In this document: in pieces, positions 52,342 through 60,645 of the stretch
How the letters are laid out: every line of letters starts with the position of its first letter
How positions within the stretch are numbered: the first letter of the stretch is position 1
Source: Brevibacillus_H ginsengisoli
GTDB lineage: Bacteria > Bacillota > Bacilli > Brevibacillales > Brevibacillaceae
Assembly (NCBI RefSeq): GCF_050113715.1
Contig: NZ_JBNJQR010000011.1
Location: forward strand, 1 to 64,000
Direction of reading: 5' to 3'
DNA length: 64,000 nt
The notes under the pieces: model-generated
Told to the model about the DNA's origin: nothing
What the model saw: only the letters and a program-made list of their open reading frames with translations
Databases searched by the model: none
Made by a program: the position numbers and the translations under genes

Positions 52342-53613
52342 TTAGTTTACGATCTTCGCAAACTTCCGCTTTCCTACCTGAACAACCATTCCCGCTTCCA
52401 CTTTTACCGCAGCGTTAATGTCCGCTACTTTTTCCTCGTTTACTTTCACGGCGCCTTGTTGCACCATGCGGCGTGCTTCCCCTTTGGAATCAGCCAGCTT
52501 CAAGTCGAATACAAGATTCACGATATTGGCTTCTCCGTTCTCATAAGAAGACATATCCACAGCTACCTCAGGAATGTCGGTTGGCAACGCGCGTTGTTGG
52601 AACACGGTTTTGAAGTGGTTCTCAGCCTCTTCAGCAGCCTGTTCGCCGTGGAACATGCGTACGAACGTCTTGGCGAGGTTCATTTTGGCATCGCGTGGGT
52701 GAACGGATCCGTCAGCCAAACCTTCTCGTAACGTTTTCAACTCTTCCAACGTAATATCTGTAGCGAGTTCATAGTATTTAAGCATCAATTCATCTGGAAC
52801 TGACATCGTTTTCCCATAAATCTCATTCGGCGCTTCGTTGATTCCAATGTAGTTGCCCAGACTCTTGGACATTTTTTGCACGCCATCCAAGCCTTCAAGA
52901 AGCGGCATGGTCAGGATGACTTGTTGCTCCTGCCCAAACTCTTTTTGCAACGTACGTCCCATCAGCAGGTTAAACTTCTGGTCAGTTCCGCCTAGCTCCA
53001 CGTCACTTTGAAGCGCCACGGAGTCATACCCCTGCATCAACGGATAGAAGAACTCATGAATGGAAATCGGTAAATTGTTGGAGTAACGCTTCTCGAAATC
53101 ATCGCGCTCCAGCATGCGGGCAACGGTTGTTTTGGCCGCCAGCTCCACGACATCAGCGAAGGTCATCGGCGAAAGCCAGGTAGAGTTATAGTTAACCTCC
53201 ATTTTGCTCGCGTCCAATACTTTGCCAAACTGCTCGACATAACTTCTCGCATTCTCTTTTACCTGTTCCTCGGTCAATTGCTTACGGGTCTCGGATTTAC
53301 CGGTAGGATCCCCGATTCGGCCTGTGAAGTCACCAATAACGAGCTGCACGATATGTCCGAGCTCCTGGAATTGGCGCAGCTTTTGCAGTACAACCGTATG
53401 TCCTACGTGAATATCAGGGGCAGACGGATCCAACCCGAGTTTGACACGCAGCGGAGTGCCTTGGGTCACATAGCGCTCCAGCTTTTTGCGCAGATCCTCT
53501 TCGGGAATAATCTCAGAAACGCCGCGACGAATAATTTGCAGCTGACGGTCCACTTCTTGTTTTTGTGCATCTGTAAGAACTAGCTTTGCAGTTACTTGAT
53601 CTCCTGTTTGCAT
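52342..53613 (-). CDS. tyrS: tyrosyl-tRNA synthetase
   Basis: 423 residues from ATG 53613 (AAGGAGAG before it; the frame is open 23 codons further into the T-box). Class I: HVGH in PDIHVGHTVVL, FTGRIGDPTGKS, and KMSKSLG; C-terminal S4-like domain from ~355 (EARRMVQQGAVKVNEEKV). The GLDPSAPDIHVGHT form is that of the TyrZ-type rather than the HIGH-type TyrS of bacilli. Charged by Tyr T-box control. Confidence 0.96.
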   Translation of the reverse strand: MQTGDQVTAKLVLTDAQKQEVDRQLQIIRRGVSEIIPEEDLRKKLERYVTQGTPLRVKLGLDPSAPDIHVGHTVVLQKLRQFQELGHIVQLVIGDFTGRIGDPTGKSETRKQLTEEQVKENARSYVEQFGKVLDASKMEVNYNSTWLSPMTFADVVELAAKTTVARMLERDDFEKRYSNNLPISIHEFFYPLMQGYDSVALQSDVELGGTDQKFNLLMGRTLQKEFGQEQQVILTMPLLEGLDGVQKMSKSLGNYIGINEAPNEIYGKTMSVPDELMLKYYELATDITLEELKTLREGLADGSVHPRDAKMNLAKTFVRMFHGEQAAEEAENHFKTVFQQRALPTDIPEVAVDMSSYENGEANIVNLVFDLKLADSKGEARRMVQQGAVKVNEEKVADINAAVKVEAGMVVQVGKRKFAKIVN

Positions 53614-53664
53614 GGGATACTCTCCTTTTTCCTTGTCCATAAATTCAATGCTCATAAGGCCAGA

Positions 53665-53924
53665 AAATAAAAAAAATCCCATCCCCTGATAGGGACGAGA
53701 TTTTGGCTCGCGGTACCACCCTAGTTGGAAGAAAGAACAAAGCTTTCTCCCCGCTTCCTGTCAGATAACGGCTATTCACCGTTCGGCTTTGCGCCGAAAT
53801 ACTCCAGACGTGTAATTCACATTGGACAGGCTACTGGTTTGCACCGACCACCAGCTCTCTGAGCAAGCCTCTTTCCAAGCTACTGAAAGTCTTTCATCGT
53901 ACGTTTGCATGTAAAGATATATTA
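53665..53924 (-). promoter_or_regulatory. T-box riboswitch, tyrosine
   Basis: Minus strand: stem I with the AG-bulge/loop region (GCTGGTGG...GTGCAAACCAG), specifier loop GAATTACAC with codon TAC (Tyr) at 53812-53814, then the T-box AGGGTGGTACCGCG at about 53706-53723, and a terminator hairpin (GTCCC...GGGGAT) with eight T ending near 53667. Uncharged tRNA-Tyr would favour the antiterminator and turn tyrS on. Confidence 0.95.
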
Positions 53925-53930
53925 CTACAT

Positions 53931-53959
53931 TCTTATCACAATCCACCGCAGATTGTCAA
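53931..53959 (-). promoter_or_regulatory. tyrS promoter
   Basis: Minus strand TTGACA, 17-base spacer, ATAAGA (TG-extended variants overlap), just upstream of the T-box. Confidence 0.7.
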
Positions 53960-54048
53960 CGCACCGCAAGACTGACCTTCTTATCAGGTATCGTCCGCTG
54001 TGTCGATATGGTATAATTGGTGGCATATTCTAGGGGGGACATACTTAT

Positions 54049-57000
54049 ATGGAGAAAAATATGACCTCAGCCGATAAAGCTAGTAATCGAAAAAAACGGC
54101 GTCGAGGAAAGAAACACATCGTCTTAACCGTGCTCCAGCTCTTATTGCTCCTGAGCTCCATGGGCATATTGATGGCGGGAGGGGCTGTTGCCGGTTATGT
54201 GGCTGCCCTGGTCAAAGACGAGCCTGTTCGCAGCTATGATGAGATCTCCAATAAAATTTTCAGTAATTACTTAACAAGTTTTGCCTACTATAATGACGGC
54301 TCACTCATTGGTCAATTGCGTGTTGAAGAAGGTGACCGTCGCCTTGTCAAGAAGAGTGAGGTTTCTCAATATTTAATCAACGCCATTATCGCCACAGAAG
54401 ACCGCTATTTTTATGAACATAATGGAATTGTGCTTCAGTCCACGCTTCGCGGTGCCCTGCAGGAATTCACCAAACAATCCGTCGTAACGGGTGGCAGTAC
54501 ACTCACTCAGCAACTCATTAAGAATACGATTCTTTCACCAGAAGTAAGCCACAAACGCAAAGCCAAAGAAATTTTCTACGCGCTGCGAATTGAACGAATG
54601 TTTTCCAAAGATCAAATTCTTGAAGCGTACATGAACGAGATCTACCTCGGAAAAAACGCCAACAACTCCAATATTTACGGTGTGCAAGCAGCGGCCAAAG
54701 GAATATTTGACAAGGATGTCAAAGATCTGAATCTTGCCGAATCATCCTACATTGCCGGTCTGATTCAAAACCCAGGCGCTTATAATCCGTTTAATAAAGA
54801 TGGCTACCGTCGAGGAAAAGAACGGCAAAAAATGGTTCTTGACCGCATGCTCGAAAATAAATACATCAACCAAAGCCAATATAATGAAGCGCTCAATTCC
54901 GATCTGAAAGCTGACTTGGCCAAACCAAGCCAACGCGCCTATGCTGAACACCCCTTCCTGATGATGGAAATCGAGGAACGCGCCGCAGAGGCCCTTTTGG
55001 ATCAGCAGTTAGCGCAAGAGGGTCGGGATAAATCCACCATCGGACGCAATGAATACCGACAACTGATTGAAGACAAGCGCCGCCAGCTCTTCCGTAATGG
55101 ATATAAAATATATACGACCATCAATAAAGATGTCGATCGGATTATGCAAGAGGTCTCCTCTAATCCAAAGAATTTTGGGAAAAACATCTCGTACACCATC
55201 CGTCGCTCAAATGGAAAAACAGAAAGAATCGAGAACGCTTTGGAAGAAGTTGGCGGTATCTTGATTCAGAATAAAACCGGAGCGATTCTAGGCATGATTG
55301 GCGGCCGTGACTTTAGTGTGGAACAGACAAACCATGCAACCGTTCCTCGTCAGCCAGGTTCTGCCATGAAGCCGCTCGCGGCGTATGGGCCAGCTTTTGA
55401 ATTGGGGCTGTTGCAGCCTGGTTCTCCAATTGACGATTCTCCAGTGCTGTTGGCAGATGGGCAGAAAGGTTCCCATTTACCGCTTAACTGGGATAACAAG
55501 TACCATGGAATGATGAGTGCCCGTGAAGCGCTTCGCATGTCTTGGAACGTACCCGCTATCAAAACATATCTCAAGGTTGGGATTCCCACTGCTCTCGATT
55601 ATGTAAAGAAAATGGGAATTACCACACTTAAAGAGGAAGACAACCATGCGGCGACAGGAGTTATTGGCGGGTTGTCTTACGGATTAACGGCGGAAGAAAT
55701 CACCAACGCCTATGCCACATTCGCAAATCACGGCAGTTTTATTGACGCCTATATGATCGATCGGATCGTGGATAGTCAAGGTAAAGTCGTCTATCAACAC
55801 CAGGTTGAGCCGCAGCCTGTTTTTAGTGAACAAACCGCGTATCTGATCACCGATATGATGCGTACGGTTGTCAATTCCGGTACAGGTACGACGATTCGCA
55901 AATACATTCCATCGAGCGTTGACGTAGCTGGTAAAACAGGGACAACCAATAGTTCCAACGATCTCTGGTTTGTCGGTTATACGCCAGAGCTGTCCATGGG
56001 TGTATGGTCGGGATATGATGAGCCTCATCCCCTATCCACCGGGACTCGGCCAATGGAAATCTGGGGCAAGGTCATGAAGCAAGTGTTGAAGCTTAACCCG
56101 TCCCTATCGCCTGTGAATGACACCTTCAAAAGGCCAAGCGGTATCGTTAGTATGACAGTTGACAGCAAATCTGGACTCTTGCCTAGTGACCTGTCCAAGG
56201 AATCCGGACATCTCATCACCGATTTGTTCAATAAGGAATTCGTTCCAACCAAGGTAGACGATACCCATAAAAAAGCCAAAGTGGTGGAATACAAAGGCTT
56301 CCGCTACTTAGCGAAAGAAAATACACCAGAAGATTTTGTTTCCGAGGGAATTTTCTTCAAGAGTCCAGAACCTCTTGCGCTGTCTCCAGAAGAAATCAGC
56401 AACAAAAACAGCAAAGCGGGTACTCGTCCTTCCGATTGGGATCAACGACTTCCTGACAAAGAAGATCCGCGAACCGATGTAAGCGGAACACCAGCCCCAC
56501 CTAGCAATGTGAACCTGACCAAAAGCAACAATCAGATTACGCTAAGCTGGTCAGCTGGGTCAGAACCAGATTTGTTAGGCTATCGAATCTACCGTGCCAA
56601 AGCGGACGGTTTATTTATGAAGCTGTCTACAGTAAAAGATCCAAGTACCACTACCTATACTGATACACCAACTGGACCAGCCGGTTATTATGTAACGGCT
56701 GTTGATGTCGCCGGAAATGAATCTGCTCCGTCGAAGGTTGCCGCCACCACTTCGGGAATCGAATGGCAAACACCACTGGAGCCAAATCAAACTCCAGGTC
56801 AGTCGCCAGAGCCATCATCCAATCCGGATCCAACATCCGGGGTCAATCCAGGTGATTCCAACCCGCCGGAAACGAATAGTCATGTAGGCAGCCCTTCCGC
56901 TCCTGCTGGCATTCACATCAGCAAAGTGGAGAATGGCTTTAAACTCAGATGGAATGAAAATCCTGAGCAAGAACAAGTAATGCTTTACAATATTTACTTC

Positions 57001-57162
57001 GCATCCGATCCGGCAAATGGTTTTACACTGCTTGATACCGTTTCTGGCACAAGTTTTACGCACAAAACCAATAAGAATAATGGTTGGTATTACGTGACAG
57101 CCGTGAACAACTACGGTGAATCCAAGCATTCGGACGATGTAAGCAGCAGTCATGCGCAGTAA
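54049..57162 (+). CDS. class A penicillin-binding protein with two fibronectin III domains
   Basis: 1037 residues. Basic cytoplasmic start, membrane helix about 25-52, glycosyltransferase GT51 with catalytic Glu117 in IATEDRYFYEH, GGSTLTQQL and RKAKEI; transpeptidase with Ser438 in QPGSAMKPL, SWN, and KTGTTN (Lys629). After the catalytic core come two FN3-type domains (about 818-905 and 945-1037) separated by a Pro/Ser/Gln linker. PBP1a/PonA type: polymerises and cross-links peptidoglycan. A TATAAT lies at 54012-54017. A second ATG four codons in, behind GGAG, is an alternative start. Confidence 0.93.
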   Translation: MEKNMTSADKASNRKKRRRGKKHIVLTVLQLLLLLSSMGILMAGGAVAGYVAALVKDEPVRSYDEISNKIFSNYLTSFAYYNDGSLIGQLRVEEGDRRLVKKSEVSQYLINAIIATEDRYFYEHNGIVLQSTLRGALQEFTKQSVVTGGSTLTQQLIKNTILSPEVSHKRKAKEIFYALRIERMFSKDQILEAYMNEIYLGKNANNSNIYGVQAAAKGIFDKDVKDLNLAESSYIAGLIQNPGAYNPFNKDGYRRGKERQKMVLDRMLENKYINQSQYNEALNSDLKADLAKPSQRAYAEHPFLMMEIEERAAEALLDQQLAQEGRDKSTIGRNEYRQLIEDKRRQLFRNGYKIYTTINKDVDRIMQEVSSNPKNFGKNISYTIRRSNGKTERIENALEEVGGILIQNKTGAILGMIGGRDFSVEQTNHATVPRQPGSAMKPLAAYGPAFELGLLQPGSPIDDSPVLLADGQKGSHLPLNWDNKYHGMMSAREALRMSWNVPAIKTYLKVGIPTALDYVKKMGITTLKEEDNHAATGVIGGLSYGLTAEEITNAYATFANHGSFIDAYMIDRIVDSQGKVVYQHQVEPQPVFSEQTAYLITDMMRTVVNSGTGTTIRKYIPSSVDVAGKTGTTNSSNDLWFVGYTPELSMGVWSGYDEPHPLSTGTRPMEIWGKVMKQVLKLNPSLSPVNDTFKRPSGIVSMTVDSKSGLLPSDLSKESGHLITDLFNKEFVPTKVDDTHKKAKVVEYKGFRYLAKENTPEDFVSEGIFFKSPEPLALSPEEISNKNSKAGTRPSDWDQRLPDKEDPRTDVSGTPAPPSNVNLTKSNNQITLSWSAGSEPDLLGYRIYRAKADGLFMKLSTVKDPSTTTYTDTPTGPAGYYVTAVDVAGNESAPSKVAATTSGIEWQTPLEPNQTPGQSPEPSSNPDPTSGVNPGDSNPPETNSHVGSPSAPAGIHISKVENGFKLRWNENPEQEQVMLYNIYFASDPANGFTLLDTVSGTSFTHKTNKNNGWYYVTAVNNYGESKHSDDVSSSHAQ

Positions 57163-57198
57163 TCGAACACACGCGCAATACAGACCCACCCAGATTGA

Positions 57199-57230
57199 GA
57201 AGGAGATGGTTGATTCCATCTCCTTCTTCA
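57199..57230 (+). terminator. PBP gene terminator
   Basis: Perfect 11-base arms GAAGGAGATGG / CCATCTCCTTC with a six-base loop; T run short. Confidence 0.7.
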
Positions 57231-57377
57231 CTAAATAACCCCATTCGTTTTCCTTTCGGTTATGCTAACATACAAATAATGACAGCTTATTGAACCTTCT
57301 TCTCCTTGAATTACCATCCTTTCCAAATGAGGTATAATAGTGAATAAAATCACGAAAGACGAGGTGAATCAGCACAA

Positions 57378-58010
57378 ATGATTCACACCAAGCAATTCTT
57401 TTCCAAGCATATGACAGCGAACGGGCACAACCTCATCATTGAAGGTCCCGTCAGCCCGAGCGATCTGGCAGCAATGAGATTCGACGAGGGATTAAAGGCA
57501 TTCCGCATACCAGAAGAACAGCATAGAGCACTGGTAGAAATTGCGGAGCTGCCTGAAGGTCGAATTATTGTGGCGCGTGAAGATGATCTGGTTCTGGGTT
57601 ATGTGACTTTCCTTCATCCCGATCCATTGGAACGCTGGTCACAGGCCAAACTGGAAGATCTTCTGGAGCTAGGCGCGATTGAAGTAAGTGCCAAGGTACG
57701 GGCCTCTAGTGTAGGCAAAGAAATGATTCGTGTCGCCTTTCTGGATGATGTGATGGAGGATTATATTGTCATCACAACCGAGTATTACTGGCATTGGGAT
57801 CTAAAAGGAACGGGGCTTGACGTGTGGGAATACCGCAAAGCGATGGAGAGATTAATGATGACGGTCGGAATGGTTTGGATGGCGACTGATGATCCGGAAA
57901 TCTGTTCACATCCCGCCAATTGTCTTATGGCGAGAATCGGCAAGCGAGTGGGTCAGGAAAGCATTCTTGCTTTTGATGGCATGCGGTTTCAAAATCGTTT
58001 TCTATACTAA
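57378..58010 (+). CDS. acuA: AcuA, acetyltransferase acting on acetyl-CoA synthetase
   Basis: 210 residues, GNAT fold: GRIIVAREDDLVLGYVTFLHP, then VSAKVRASSVGKEMIRVAFL. In Bacillus subtilis AcuA acetylates and switches off AcsA, and AcuC reverses it. First of acuA-acuB-acuC. A TATAAT at 57333-57338 is the likely -10. The usual target gene acsA is not in this neighbourhood. Confidence 0.95.
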   Translation: MIHTKQFFSKHMTANGHNLIIEGPVSPSDLAAMRFDEGLKAFRIPEEQHRALVEIAELPEGRIIVAREDDLVLGYVTFLHPDPLERWSQAKLEDLLELGAIEVSAKVRASSVGKEMIRVAFLDDVMEDYIVITTEYYWHWDLKGTGLDVWEYRKAMERLMMTVGMVWMATDDPEICSHPANCLMARIGKRVGQESILAFDGMRFQNRFLY

Positions 58011-58030
58011 CCAAGGAGGCGTCCATTTCT

Positions 58031-58675
58031 ATGCGTATTGAACAAATAATGAGAAGGCGGCTTGTCACAGTTACCCCTTCTACTTCTCTTCAAGAGGCGT
58101 TAGCATTATTACGAGGAAATCGAATTCGTCATCTTCCGGTTGTAGAGAACGAGAAGCTTGTTGGAATTGTGTCAGACCGAGACATCCGCGATGCGCTCCC
58201 TTCTAGTTTGTGCGAGCATGATGATGATGAGATCGTTCTATTAAAACCGATCAGTGAAATCATGCACCGAGACGTTATTAGCGCCCATCCGCTTGACTTT
58301 ATTGAGGATGCGGCAGCGACCGTGTACGATTACAAGGTTGGATCATTGCCTGTGGTAGAAGCTGGCCGACTGGTCGGAATTGTCACCGAATCGGATATTT
58401 TGAATCGCCTCGTGGAGTTGTTTGGCGTAAACAAGCCAACCTCCCATATTGAGGTGGAAGTGGATGACCGAACCGGAATGTTGGCGGACGTGAGCCAAGT
58501 ATTTAAGGAAGCCAATACGAATGTAAATAGTGTCATTGTCTACCCTGGAGAAAAGCCGGGCAAAAAGAGTCTTGTCTTCCGCATCACCACTATCGATCCC
58601 AGACACATCGTGGAACTACTGGAGCAGAAAGGATTCGTGGTTAGTGACCCCATTAAAGGGGGGATTCAACGTTGA
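58031..58675 (+). CDS. acuB: AcuB, CBS-ACT domain protein
   Basis: 214 residues. Two CBS motifs (IMRRRLVTVTPSTSLQEALA...; IMHRDVISAHPLDFIEDAA) forming a Bateman module for adenine nucleotides, then a C-terminal ACT domain (HIEVEVDDRTGMLADVSQVF). Role in acetoin/acetate use is genetic only. AAGGAGG before the ATG; 20 bases after acuA. Confidence 0.94.
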   Translation: MRIEQIMRRRLVTVTPSTSLQEALALLRGNRIRHLPVVENEKLVGIVSDRDIRDALPSSLCEHDDDEIVLLKPISEIMHRDVISAHPLDFIEDAAATVYDYKVGSLPVVEAGRLVGIVTESDILNRLVELFGVNKPTSHIEVEVDDRTGMLADVSQVFKEANTNVNSVIVYPGEKPGKKSLVFRITTIDPRHIVELLEQKGFVVSDPIKGGIQR

Positions 58676-59826
58676 GTCGCAGTTCGAAGCTCATTTATTC
58701 AGCTGATTATACGACTTACTACTTCCACGAAGACCATCCTTTCAACCAACGTCGCTTGATTCTTACTCATGATCTGATGGAAAACCTCGGGCTCTTGTCA
58801 GAAGACCAGATCGTTCAACCAAGACTCGCGACAGACGAAGAGCTTACTCTTGTGCATGACCCTCGCTATGTTGAAGCCGTACGTTCTCAGGGCCATAGCT
58901 CTATCGAACTCCCGCAGTCGGCAAGCTTTGGGTTGGGGACGGAGGACGTGCCCATTTTCTCCAATATGCATGAAGCCACCTCCTTAATCGTCGGTGGAAC
59001 ATTACAAGCAGCTGATCTCGTGATGAATGGTGCTTGCGATCACGCGTTCAACCCTGCTGGCGGCTTGCACCACGCTTTTCGTGGACGCGCCTCCGGTTTT
59101 TGCGTATATAACGATTGTTCTGTTGCCATCGCCTATATGCGTAAACATTGGGATGCCAAAGTACTTTACATCGATACAGATGCCCATCACGGCGACGGAG
59201 TGCAATGGGCGTTTTACGATGACCCTAATGTTCTGACTATTTCGATTCATGAGACAGGGAAATACCTCTTCCCCGGTACTGGCAATCTTACCGAACGCGG
59301 AGAAGGAAACGGGTACGGGTATTCTTTGAACATCCCGTTGGAAGCGTTCACAGAAGATGAATCGTTTCTCTCGCTGTATCACGATGTGTTCCCTCGAATA
59401 GTTCGAGGGTTTAAGCCAGATGTGATCATCACTCAAAATGGTTGTGATGCTCATGCCTATGACCCGCTGACCCATCTCTCTTGTACGATGAGAATCTATC
59501 AATCGATCCCGAGATTAGCCCATCAACTTGCCCATGAATATTGTGAGGGGCGTTGGATTGCGGTAGGTGGCGGCGGATACGATATCTGGAGAGTTGTTCC
59601 TCGCGCCTGGACACTGCTCTGGAGCGAGATGACAGATCAACCGCTTCTCGATCAACCGCTTCCCAAGGCATGGTTGGACCGCTGGCAGTCAGAGAGTCCT
59701 TTGCCGCTCCCTCCCCATTTGTTTGACGACGTAACACCGTTTCCGCCAATTCCTAGAAGAGCGGAGATTACGGAGAAAAACAAACTGACGTTGGAGCGCG
59801 CTATGATGTACGCACCACAGGGGTGA
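58672..59826 (+). CDS. acuC: AcuC, class I/II histone-deacetylase-like enzyme
   Basis: 384 residues from a TTG start overlapping the acuB stop (TTGA), with AAAGGGGGG before it. HDAC fold: NPAGGLHHAFRGRASGFC, IDTDAHHGDGVQ (zinc Asp/His), FPGTGNLTERGEGNG, QNGCDAHAYDPLTHL, GGGGYDI. Removes acetyl groups from AcsA. Last gene of the operon; its stop leads straight into a strongly folding element. Confidence 0.95.
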   Translation: MSRSSKLIYSADYTTYYFHEDHPFNQRRLILTHDLMENLGLLSEDQIVQPRLATDEELTLVHDPRYVEAVRSQGHSSIELPQSASFGLGTEDVPIFSNMHEATSLIVGGTLQAADLVMNGACDHAFNPAGGLHHAFRGRASGFCVYNDCSVAIAYMRKHWDAKVLYIDTDAHHGDGVQWAFYDDPNVLTISIHETGKYLFPGTGNLTERGEGNGYGYSLNIPLEAFTEDESFLSLYHDVFPRIVRGFKPDVIITQNGCDAHAYDPLTHLSCTMRIYQSIPRLAHQLAHEYCEGRWIAVGGGGYDIWRVVPRAWTLLWSEMTDQPLLDQPLPKAWLDRWQSESPLPLPPHLFDDVTPFPPIPRRAEITEKNKLTLERAMMYAPQG

Positions 59827-59827
59827 A

Positions 59828-60021
59828 AAGAAAAGACTTCGTCCCTTTACGCTCTGTGGAAGTTCGCAAGGATGTTAAATAGTCCGCTCACGACCTCCGA
59901 AAGGTGAACCGCCAAACGCTTCGCGCCCCTACGGGGTTGGGTGGCGGTTCGGATCCCTTTCTCCGTTCGTTCCCTAGGCATCACTTCCAAGGAGACGGCA
60001 AGCGGACGAAGCTCTTTTCTT
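59828..60021. other. 194-base highly structured intergenic element (candidate RNA or miniature repeat)
   Basis: Nested complementary arms: AAGAAAAGA-CTTCGTCC (59828-59844) with GGACGAAGCTCTTTTCTT (60004-60021, one bulge); TGGAAGT...GATG (59857-59874) with CATCACTTCCA (59979-59989), leaving a bulge TCGCAAG; GAACCGCCA (59906-59914) with TGGCGGTTC (59942-59950); inner CCCC-TAC-GGGG; and side hairpin ACCT-CCGAA-AGGT. No reading frame of note. It begins right after the acuC stop. Either a structured RNA (length fits 6S-like RNAs) or a palindromic miniature element; bidirectional termination is also possible. Confidence 0.55.
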
Positions 60022-60041
60022 GATGGGCTTACGCAATGGAA

Positions 60042-60085
60042 GGAAAGTCAAATCACTTTACCATTGTAAAGCAATTTAACTTTCC
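60042..60085 (-). repeat. 44-base hairpin repeat, copy B
   Basis: GGAAAGT/ACTTTCC outer arms, TAAAT/ATTTG, inner CTTTAC-AATG-GTAAAG. 36 of 44 bases identical to copy A at 15905-15948 in the same orientation, and placed in the same way: just past the terminator of a minus-strand gene. Confidence 0.75.
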
Positions 60086-60094
60086 TGTATGTAG

Positions 60095-60129
60095 AAAAAA
60101 GACACGATCGCAACGGATCGTGTCTTTTT
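60095..60129 (-). terminator. terminator of the membrane protein gene
   Basis: AAAAAGACACGATC / GATCGTGTCTTTTT with a short loop; A/T runs on both sides. Confidence 0.9.
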
Positions 60130-60131
60130 CG

Positions 60132-60557
60132 TTATGCGTGAAATACGACTTCGTACACTTCATACAATTTATAAAAGGATGCAAGTAGCATACAAGTTAA
60201 AATAACAAACAAAATGTGCCTGAACCGATAGGCCCACTCATATTTGTATTCATTCGGGTTCTCCCATTTCTTTTTGTCCTCTTTGAAATGAAGAAATAGG
60301 ATAACCAGTAAAGGTAGAATGACTAACAAGATCACGAGACAGAACAAAACTTGGTTAAAGTACTTCATTGTATCCGGGCTAAGAAATGTCTTCACTACTT
60401 CTCCAGCCGATACAGCTAACAAGATGAAATACATGATATTTGAAGTGAAGATCTCCGTCGGTTTCTTCTGTTTTTTGATATCCTTACTGATAAAAATCGG
60501 GATGAGAATCAATAACAGAAGTGTACTCAGAAGAAAAATGAGTGTATAGCCTGTCAT
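60132..60557 (-). CDS. small membrane protein of unknown function
   Basis: 141 residues, four hydrophobic segments (about 4-23, 40-58, 70-92, 112-128) and charged loops (KEDKKKWENPNEYKYEW). No family recognised. GAAGGAG before the ATG. It lies 88 bases downstream of the nucleosidase-glutaredoxin gene, behind a long hairpin. Confidence 0.7.
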   Translation of the reverse strand: MTGYTLIFLLSTLLLLILIPIFISKDIKKQKKPTEIFTSNIMYFILLAVSAGEVVKTFLSPDTMKYFNQVLFCLVILLVILPLLVILFLHFKEDKKKWENPNEYKYEWAYRFRHILFVILTCMLLASFYKLYEVYEVVFHA

Positions 60558-60576
60558 TTGTCGTCTCCTTCATTAC

Positions 60577-60626
60577 GAAGAGCCCCTACCGAAACGGACT
60601 TGAAAATGTCGGATAGGAGGCTCTTC
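60577..60626 (-). repeat. long hairpin ahead of the membrane protein gene
   Basis: GAAGAGCC...GGCTCTTC arms, with a second pairing CCTACCGA/TCGGATAGG inside. On the minus strand it is not followed by T, so it is not a usual terminator; it may be an RNA-processing or attenuation structure between mtnN and the membrane gene. Confidence 0.55.
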
Positions 60627-60645
60627 TGTACTTTTTACCCTAAAA

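Noticed and set aside
59002..59502. 166-codon open frame on the minus strand
   Set aside because: Antisense to acuC; composition is that of a reversed codon pattern.
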